DNA of 64,000 nt from Trebouxia sp. TZW2008 (Eukaryota > Chlorophyta > Trebouxiophyceae > Trebouxiales > Trebouxiaceae): positions 62,001 through 126,000 of the forward strand of contig BDIU01000360.1 in the NCBI GenBank assembly GCA_002118135.1, written 5' to 3'. Shown here piece after piece: positions 58,601-64,000 of this stretch. Both the position numbers and the translations under genes were made by a program. The notes below the pieces were generated by a model. That model was not told the DNA's origin. It did not search any database and worked only from the letters and a program-made list of their open reading frames with translations. Position 1 is the stretch's first letter; each line of letters begins with the position of its first letter.

Positions 58601-61600
58601 TTAGTAATCATTGCACGTGCAGTGCTGCCTGGCAGCGTGAGCATTGCTGACCTGCTGCTAGAGGTGCTGGAGGCCCGGACAGATGCAAGAATTGACTGGA
58701 GCATAGTGCTCAGTGTGTTGTATCTTGGTGATTGTTGAGCGGTCAAGCTGCCAGTCAAGCTGCCGGTCAAGCTCCCAGTTTCTCTAGCCAATGACAGCTT
58801 CTGGTATCACAAGCTGTATTTCACAGTCGTCTGCAGCTTGTCTGTGTTGTCTGCAGGTGGCTGTCCTTGGAAGCGATCTTGGATGCTGAGACACATCTGC
58901 AGTTGGGCAAGAGGGACATCATCACAGCAGTCAAGCTGCCAGTGCCTCAAGCAAATGACACATTCTGGTCTCACAAGCTGTCCCAGCGTTTCTGGAACGC
59001 CCATGCCATGATCAATATGGCAGTGTGGCTCAAACGGCAACAGCCAAGCTTTGCCGCTTCCCTAGGGTCCCGTCTTGGGGTCACGACGGCTGCTGCCCCT
59101 GTTGAAGAAGTACGGGTGGTCATTGGGTCACCCAGGGCGGAGTTGCAAGGTACAACAATCTCTCTTTCTACGTGCTTGATATTAAGTAGATTGTCCTCAT
59201 AGTATTGTCCCAAGGCAAAGCAAGCACTGCAGCATGCATGCAGTAATGTGTTTCCAGTTGCGCTGCCCTTTCATCAGAAACATCCCTGTTTCAAGTGTCC
59301 TTGTCATGTAAGATGTCATCAAGTATATGCTGCTGCTTCCGTTGAAGAAGCATGTATGGTCATTGGATTGAAATCATATTCAGTTGTTGTTCAGATCATC
59401 ATCAAATGTTCATCAATGTTTCATGAGGCTAATCAAAGGTCTGGTTGGATCTCGGCTGCCTGACTGCATCAGCACTGTTGGCACTGCAGCTCACATGCAC
59501 ATGGCCAATGGTGTGACCAGCGTTAACTCACAAGCAGCACTCCTAGTCAGGGGAAACTTGCTGTCAGACAGCAATCTACATTGGCCAGTATGTGCCGCTG
59601 TGAAAGACCTGTGCTGTTGGCAGTGGTCATGTTGCAAACTTAGGGGCAGGCAAATGGCTTGCACAGCTTGGCCACGTTCACCCCGCCACAATCAATGGCC
59701 AACCCAGGGCAGACTGACAAGCAGCCTCCCTTGCCAATGACCTGCTCAGGGCAGAGCTCTGAGCAGATGATGTTGGCCAGGCAGGTGGCTTGTGAGCTTG
59801 GTTCCTTGTGTCAAAGAGCTGTTGCTGCTCAGGGTTGAGTTGCAGCAAAGTCAGCAGCAGGCTTCTGACTAACATAGTCCAGAGGTGGAAGTCACGCCAG
59901 TAATCCTGCCCGCAAGTGCTAAGCTTGTGTGCCAATTTGCTGCTGTTTTGACAGTAGGCACAATGGCGGTGCTGATTGGTCTCTGTTGCAGTGAAGATGC
60001 GGAGCTCACTGACCTGCAGCCGTCTTGCCCTGCGGAGCCTGTCATGTGAGTCCTGTGAGCACCGCGGCTCGCCATACAAGCAGGGTCCAGCAAAGCAACT
60101 TGCCCTGATGTTTAGTCCCAAAAGTCAAAGTGGCCCCAGTCACCAACAAGGACCTGAGCTTTGCAAGCCAAGTGCTGCTAATCAGATACACCAGGATTTC
60201 CAAACTTGCGGCATTGACTGGGTTTGACTTCACCAATTGCATTCTTACTACAGGCCAACAACACGGGGCAGAGCGCCAGGGCAGTTGAGGAAGTCCTCCT
60301 GGGCACCCAGGTGGTTGCTGCTTTGATGGATGATCAGTACCTGCATCATCGGGCATTCATGGCCTTACCAGTTTAACTTTCTGCCGGGGCATGGCAAGGG
60401 CAAAGGGCAAGGGCGCTTGAGGAAGTCAATCTGGGCAGCCAAATGGCTTTTTCTTCTGTTGATGATGAGCACCTGCATCGTTGAGCGTTTCTCGCTTTGA
60501 CAGTTGGATATTTTGCAGGGGCATGGCAAGGGCAGAGGGTCAGGGCAGTTGAGAAAGTCCTTCTGGGCAGCCAAATGGCTGCTTTTGTTGAAGAACAGTA
60601 CCTGCATTGTTGGGCATTCTTGGCTTTACCCAAATTATGTTTTGCAGGAGCATGGCAAGGGCAGAGGGCCAGGGCAGTTGAGAAGGTCCTGCTGGGCAGT
60701 GCCCTAGGGATAGACAGCCTGATCAGGGCATTACAGGCCTTGCCGCAAGATCTGAACCCCACCCCTACCCCAGGTAGGACTGCCTTACCCCGCCGCCCCC
60801 CCCCTTCCCCAACCCCAAACAAATCTTCAGGCCTTGCTGCAAGATTCACACTCCTACCCCTTTAGGTAGGATCAAGTGTTGCACAAATTTCAGATGCAGT
60901 ACACGTGTCTGCTAAGGGACATTTCCGTAGCTGTTCGTTTGGTAACTGCTGTTGATGACAGGCTGTCAGATCATCTTTGTATGGACACAGAGATGTGTGG
61001 ACCGCCTGTCATGACAAGCAGCTGTTCAAGACGCAGGGCAGGAATGTCTTTAGTTGTGAACACTACAAATACATGTCAGGTGCTAGCACACTGTTCATGC
61101 CATTCAAGCCCTCCCTATACCTTCTGCCAAAGTCATCGGATGCTTATGGAACCATTATTTTGCTGTACAATTGCTTCTGCTTGCAGTTTCAAAGAGCATA
61201 TGCCTGTTGATGCAGGTACACTTATTCAAGCATTATGCAGTCAAGATCAATAGCAAGCATTTGCCAGCTGAGCAGTCATGAGTCTGTGCTGTATGGCAAG
61301 TATTGAACAGTTGTCAGGTGCAAGACATATGTCTGCTGAGGGACGTTTCTGTAGCTGCCTTGGTTGGTAGCTGCTGTTGATGGCAGGCAGTCAGATCATC
61401 TTTGTATGAATAGAGAGATGAGCTGATTGCTTCTCATGAAAAGCAGCTGTCAAAGACACAAGGCAGGATCTCTTGGTGTATCTGTCAAGACTTGCAAACA
61501 TGTGTCCTGTACTGGCTTGACAGCACACTGTTCATGCCACCGGCTGCAAAGGATTGATGCATACACACACCAACCTTAGTTGGCTACATCAAATGCCGAC

Positions 61601-62907
61601 TTGGAGCATATATGCACCTGACAGAAGCTTTACCTGCTTATGACACTGTATCTGTTTTGCTGTGCCGGTACTTCTGCTTGCAGTGTCAAAGGGCACATGC
61701 CTATTGGTCAAGTTTCACGTATGCAAGCATCAATGCAGTTGAGGTCACAAGCACTTGCCAGCATAGCAGTCACAGTCTGTTCTGTATGGCAAGTGTTGCG
61801 TGACTGTCAAGTGCAGGACTCATGTCGGCTTAGGGACATTCTGTAGCTATCGGTTTTGGCAGCTGCTGTTGATGCCAGACAATCAGCGTATCCTCTGTGT
61901 CACACAGAGATGCGCTGGCTTCACGGCATCAACAGCAGCTGTTAAAGAGTCAAGACAGGAGTGTCTCTGTATGGTCAACAAACCAGTCAACGCTTTGTCT
62001 TGTACTGGTCTGACAGCACAATCTAGATGCTTATCACAGGGTGCATGCAGTGTCAGCATCAAGGATTTGGACTTGTACAGAAATAGGAGAGTATTTTAGC
62101 TGGTTATCAAGCATCGTTTTGCAAGCTTGAATGCTTGCTTCAAGCAAACAACATGCAGCTGATCTCTGTGAGTATTTGTATTTCTAAATTACACTTTCTA
62201 GCATACTTTGCAATGTGTGTGGCACACAAGTCTTGTCTTGCCAGGCAGGCTTGGCTTGAGGGTTTGATCCTGACTCACCCGACCAACAAGACATTATAGA
62301 ATGTTGTGTCTTGCATCCTGCAGACATGTCTTGAGTGAGCCTAGAACACACACAAAACTGTGTTCTAGGCTCACTCAGATTTGCATCAATTTGCTTGCAT
62401 CCCCCCAAGTTTACAACTTGTATTCTAGCAAACAGCTGCATGCTGCAAATACCAATGGGGTGCAAGCAATTTGATGCAAACTGGACTTTGCCCGGAAAAG
62501 GGGCTTTAGGATCGCAAAGGCTGTGTCATTTTTTCAGCTGAATTGTACGCCTGTCAATGTACACCAACACCTGCTCAAGACTAGTACCTTGGCGATTCAG
62601 CCTACAAAGTCTGTGCCTTCAACCTATGATCAGTCTTTACGTCCTACATAGGTGTCCTGCATTGCTTACTGTCCGCACTCTGCGCTCTGCCTGTGGTCGA
62701 CAGGACACTTCAGTTTGTCCACACTCAGTACAGTGTTGATTGTTGTGACCGTTGCAAAGTTTCAGCCTCGTTACTTGTGTTTGTACACTTACCAAGATGC
62801 TGCCTGATTGCAATGCAGGGGTGACAGCAGACTTTGTGTCCGGGGCAGGCGAGGGGCTGCTGCTGGCAGCCCTTGCTCCTCATGTTGCCAAGCACCCGTC
62901 AGCACAG
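49601..62907 (+). CDS. Molybdenum aldehyde oxidase (plant AAO-like), 5' part; continues past the right edge
   Basis: Eleven exons found: 49601-49711, 49787-49862, 49962-50081, 50670-50857, 51283-51399, 53881-54111, 56152-56272, 56952-57087, 58857-59149, 60648-60773, 62819-62907; 1608 nt, 536 residues, all phases agreeing. The enzyme oxidises aldehydes through Moco, two 2Fe-2S centres and FAD. The plant-type 2Fe-2S domain has CAEGGCGAC and VGSVDGCVVTTSEGIG; the second cluster has QCGFCTPGFI and NLCRCTGYRPI. The FAD domain has RVVAGNTGAGVYHD, RSAATLGGNIALG, DIITAVKLPVP and SQRFWNAHAMINM. The AGNT-G-Y pattern favours aldehyde oxidase over xanthine dehydrogenase. The Moco domain is not in the window. 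The last exon, 62819-62907, fits in phase but is weaker. An upstream in-frame ATG exists at 49490. Over 85% of the span is intron made largely of exon-fragment arrays. Confidence 0.92.
50208..50857 (+). repeat. Four acceptor-side copies of aldehyde oxidase exon 4 start
   Basis: Intact exon 4 starts at 50670 (GACCGCTTTGCAGAG, with the split G). Copies of the acceptor plus exon start lie at 50208, 50386 and 50569 (steps 178, 183, 101), reading CTGCAGACTGCTTGC, ATGCAGACAGCTTGC and CCGCAGATCGCTTTAC. Confidence 0.75.
51283..52060 (+). repeat. Donor-side copies of aldehyde oxidase exon 5
   Basis: Intact exon 5 ends at 51399 (EFPEDLKQYVK before GTGAGC). Copies end at 51689 (EFPEDMKQYAK, open, GTGAGC), 51824 (KYLKLYVK, GTGACC) and 51991 (QYVK, GTGGGT). 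The intervening intron is also repeated: 51508-51600 matches 52011-52075. Confidence 0.85.
52571..54111 (+). repeat. Eleven acceptor-side copies of aldehyde oxidase exon 6, period about 137 nt
   Basis: Only the last copy (53881-54111) is complete. Upstream copies of acceptor plus the first 70 nt or so start at 52571, 52696, 52838, 52897, 53029, 53166, 53303, 53441, 53604 and 53738. The shared start is TGTAGGACAAGGCAGCTGC, coding DKAAASAEPALAKGKQYLVP. Several units end in GAGCTTTTCAGCATGCTG (ELFSML). Steps cluster at 132-143 nt. Two neighbouring units (52838 and 52897) are only 59 nt apart, suggesting an internal deletion. Confidence 0.92.
54308..56272 (+). repeat. Mixed direct/inverted array of aldehyde oxidase exon 7 start
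   Basis: The intact exon is 56152-56272. Thirteen upstream direct copies of acceptor plus exon start (CAGGATGGCAAAGAGCTG type) begin near 54308, 54528, 54628, 54842, 54945, 55158, 55373, 55478, 55592, 55697, 55838, 55942 and 56048. The basic step is about 105 nt. Where the step is double (about 214 nt), the missing slot generally holds an inverted copy (CAGCTCTTTGCCATCCTGAAAA type), near 54440, 54760, 55065 and 55275; one more lies near 55745. Copy 55942 extends furthest into the exon (TFTANVRQT against VFGANVSQT). Confidence 0.9.
56246..57087 (+). repeat. Copies of the exon 7 end and exon 8 start
   Basis: The exon 7 end (GCTGACCACCTGCTGCGC) recurs at 56431-56460, about 185 nt downstream, now followed by TGTGCGC instead of GTACGC. 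The exon 8 start (GCACTCATGTGAGAAG) is present at 56820 and at the intact exon 56952, 132 nt apart, with the Gly-Gly core shifted out of frame in the first copy. Confidence 0.8.
57087..58599 (+). repeat. Donor-side copies of aldehyde oxidase exon 8, with inverted segments
   Basis: The intact exon 8 ends at 57087. Copies of its end plus donor finish at 57158, 57285, 57583, 57882, 58125, 58364 and 58599 (later steps about 235-300 nt). They share ATCACAGTCTTC, GCAGCTGGTGCATCTG and AGCACCAG before GT or GC. Several copies contain the fold-back GACTGCAGAGG/CCTCTGCAG, whose loop is inverted between the copies at 57783 and 58021. Confidence 0.85.
59101..59380 (+). repeat. Second copy of the aldehyde oxidase exon 9 end
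   Basis: GTTGAAGAAGTACGGGTGGT (59101, coding VEEVRVV) recurs as GTTGAAGAAGCATGTATGGT at 59341, 240 nt downstream, in the donor-side position. Confidence 0.75.
60254..60773 (+). repeat. Four acceptor-side copies of aldehyde oxidase exon 10, period about 131 nt
   Basis: Starts at 60254, 60387, 60519 and 60648 (133, 132, 129). All code RARAVEKVLLG or a close variant. Only the last continues into SLIRALQALPQDLNPTP. The second copy has lost its acceptor (CCG for CAG); the first and third keep CAG. A fragment of the exon 10 end (CAGGCCTTGCTGCAAGATTC) also follows near 60829. Confidence 0.9.
60900..61990 (+). repeat. Three long intron repeats in aldehyde oxidase intron 10
   Basis: A unit of about 425-490 nt marked by CTGCTAAGGGACATTTCCGTAG and GCTGTTGATGACAGG (60948, 61373, 61865) is repeated three times. 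No exon of this gene was matched within it, so it is an intron repeat or carries an exon fragment I could not place. Confidence 0.7.
62332..62377. other. Perfect 19-bp stem-loop in aldehyde oxidase intron 10
   Basis: Arms 62332-62350 (TGAGTGAGCCTAGAACACA) and 62359-62377 are exact reverse complements with an 8-nt loop, CACAAAAC. It resembles the 19-bp stem at 7429-7475 in size but not in sequence. Confidence 0.9.
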
Positions 62908-63446
62908 GTGACATCTTTGCCCTTGTATACTTTCTCGAGCTTGTATCCCTTGTTCATGACTTGCCCTGTTTTCAACAGAATCAGGTTCTTTTTAGGATTT
63001 TGAGTTAGGTGCAGACACAAACAACTTGTTGCTGTGGTCATGTTGAGTGACAGCACATTTGTTGCCAGCCACCTCTCAGCACAAATGGCGTTAACTCCCC
63101 CAAATGTCATTCGTAAAACAAGCAAAAGACATTATTCATTAAGCAGTGCGTCTTGAGCCTTCATGCTCTGTGTGACTGTACTACGCCTGTCAGGACATGC
63201 CAGTGGCAAAAGTTGTTTTTGTTTGATTGCTGTCTCACTGAAAGACGAAGTGTCATGGGCGTAATGGTAGTCCGTACAACAATCTCAACTGCAGTAAGCT
63301 ATGCCAGCGCTGACACATACAGGTCAAACTTCAGCACTACAACTTCTGTCTGGCGTCTTCAAAGCAGCAGAGCTTGTGGAAACTGAGGTATGGAGGTTTG
63401 CTGGCTGTTCGTTTGTCAACCTGTTGTACATCTGTACAACATGTGA

Positions 63447-64000
63447 TGATCAAGCAGCGAGGAGGCCTTCATACCATGACTTCAGCATGCTCTGCTGTCA
63501 TTTGCAGCTGTACATATAGAGCGTCCTGCCATTGCTGTTCAGCCTTGATGGTAGTGATTGAGCAGCAAGCAAGCCTGTATGCAACAACTTCAGCATGCTC
63601 TGCTGGTGTTTTCAGCTGTTCAGGTAGGGCAGCCTGCCATCGCTGTTCAGCCTCACACTCATCTGGACGCATAGCTGTTGCTTCCCACGCTGTTGACTAG
63701 ATGTCAGTGGTCGAGTAGCGAGCAGACGTTTGTACAGGTGACTGCAGCGTGCTCTGCTGTTATTGTTGAATGCTCCCATGTCAATGCATAGCTGTTTTTA
63801 TTCACGTCGTTGCCTTGATTTTTATTGTTGAGAGTAGCGAGCAGACGCTTGTACCATGACTTCAGCGCATTCTGCTCTTCTTTTCAGCTGTCCATGTAGA
63901 GTGGCCTGCTACTGATGTTCATGTTCATACTCCTATCTCAATGCACGGCTGTTCTGTTTTCACGCTGTCGCCTTGACATTTGTGATCGAGCAGCAAGCAG
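63447..64000 (+). repeat. Acceptor-side-like array at the right edge
   Basis: Units marked by GATCAAGCAGCGAGG (63447) or variants recur near 63556, 63710, 63830 and 63985. They share CTTCAGCATGCTCTGCTGT and TTTCAGCTGT with acceptor-like AG ends. By analogy with the other arrays this should lead to the next aldehyde oxidase exon just beyond the window. Confidence 0.7.

Noticed and set aside
58608..58738. Open stretch ADLLLEVLEARTDARID as an aldehyde oxidase exon
   Set aside because: Exon 8 joins directly in phase to the exon at 58857, which carries the expected family sequence. Splicing this piece in from the best acceptor reaches a stop codon, though a minor isoform cannot be excluded.
49601..62907. 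Xanthine dehydrogenase as the identity of the molybdoflavoprotein
   Set aside because: The FAD segment AGNTGAGVYHD and the NINGE/GFKGTKLAC start resemble plant aldehyde oxidases more than xanthine dehydrogenase. The deciding Moco domain is outside the window, so this is a preference, not proof.

Overview
The window is nuclear DNA of a eukaryotic alga, most likely a green alga and possibly a trebouxiophyte; the phylum is inferred. Genes are cut into many short exons with GT-AG introns (a few GC-AG), and acceptors are nearly always TGCAG. Products include a plant-type molybdenum aldehyde oxidase, a plant-organelle-type seryl-tRNA synthetase, a protein with a probable chloroplast transit peptide, and a DUF4379-like zinc-ribbon protein. 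CpG is scarce through most of the window but common around gene starts. I saw no tRNA, rRNA or recognisable transposon gene.

Layout. 0.3-4.8 kb (-): multi-SAP-domain protein running off the left edge. 6.2-7.3 kb (+): orphan, broken array of the last exon of a short-chain dehydrogenase (SDR). 8.8-10.2 kb (+): zinc-ribbon ORF with a repetitive decaying tail. 12.3-14.1 kb (+): complete four-exon SDR. 15.5-20.1 kb (-): METTL1/TrmB tRNA m7G methyltransferase, eight exons. 20.8-22.9 kb (-): ADP-ribosylglycohydrolase, six exons. 23.1-39.5 kb (+): very large Gln-rich nuclear-type protein, about 17 exons and 3,150 residues. 40.2-41.0 kb (-): small chloroplast membrane protein. 41.5-42.4 kb (+): small probable mitochondrial protein. 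42.7-49.3 kb (-): seryl-tRNA synthetase, eight exons. 49.6 kb to the right edge (+): aldehyde oxidase, with the 2Fe-2S and FAD domains inside the window and the molybdopterin domain beyond it. Three pairs start head to head over short CpG-rich gaps: ADP-ribosylglycohydrolase/Gln-rich gene, chloroplast/mitochondrial gene, and SerRS/aldehyde oxidase.

The outstanding feature is what fills the introns. In nearly every multi-exon gene, pieces of exon together with the neighbouring splice site and intron are repeated in tandem, 2 to 14 times, at periods of roughly 90-170 nt (occasionally about 240). Copies decay outward from one intact exon. Copies carrying the exon 5' end plus acceptor lie upstream of the intact exon. 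Copies carrying the exon 3' end plus donor lie downstream. This is what repeated tandem duplication of segments spanning an exon-intron junction would leave, and it appears to be the main way these introns grew. One array in the aldehyde oxidase gene mixes direct and inverted copies that can fold back on themselves, and another shows a hairpin loop flipped between copies.

Exon boundaries were worked out by hand from reading frame, splice sites and family motifs. Phases agree across every junction in the SDR, METTL1, ADP-ribosylglycohydrolase, SerRS, aldehyde oxidase and two small organelle genes. They also agree for the eight better-supported SAP-gene exons. The Gln-rich gene is consistent but less certain.
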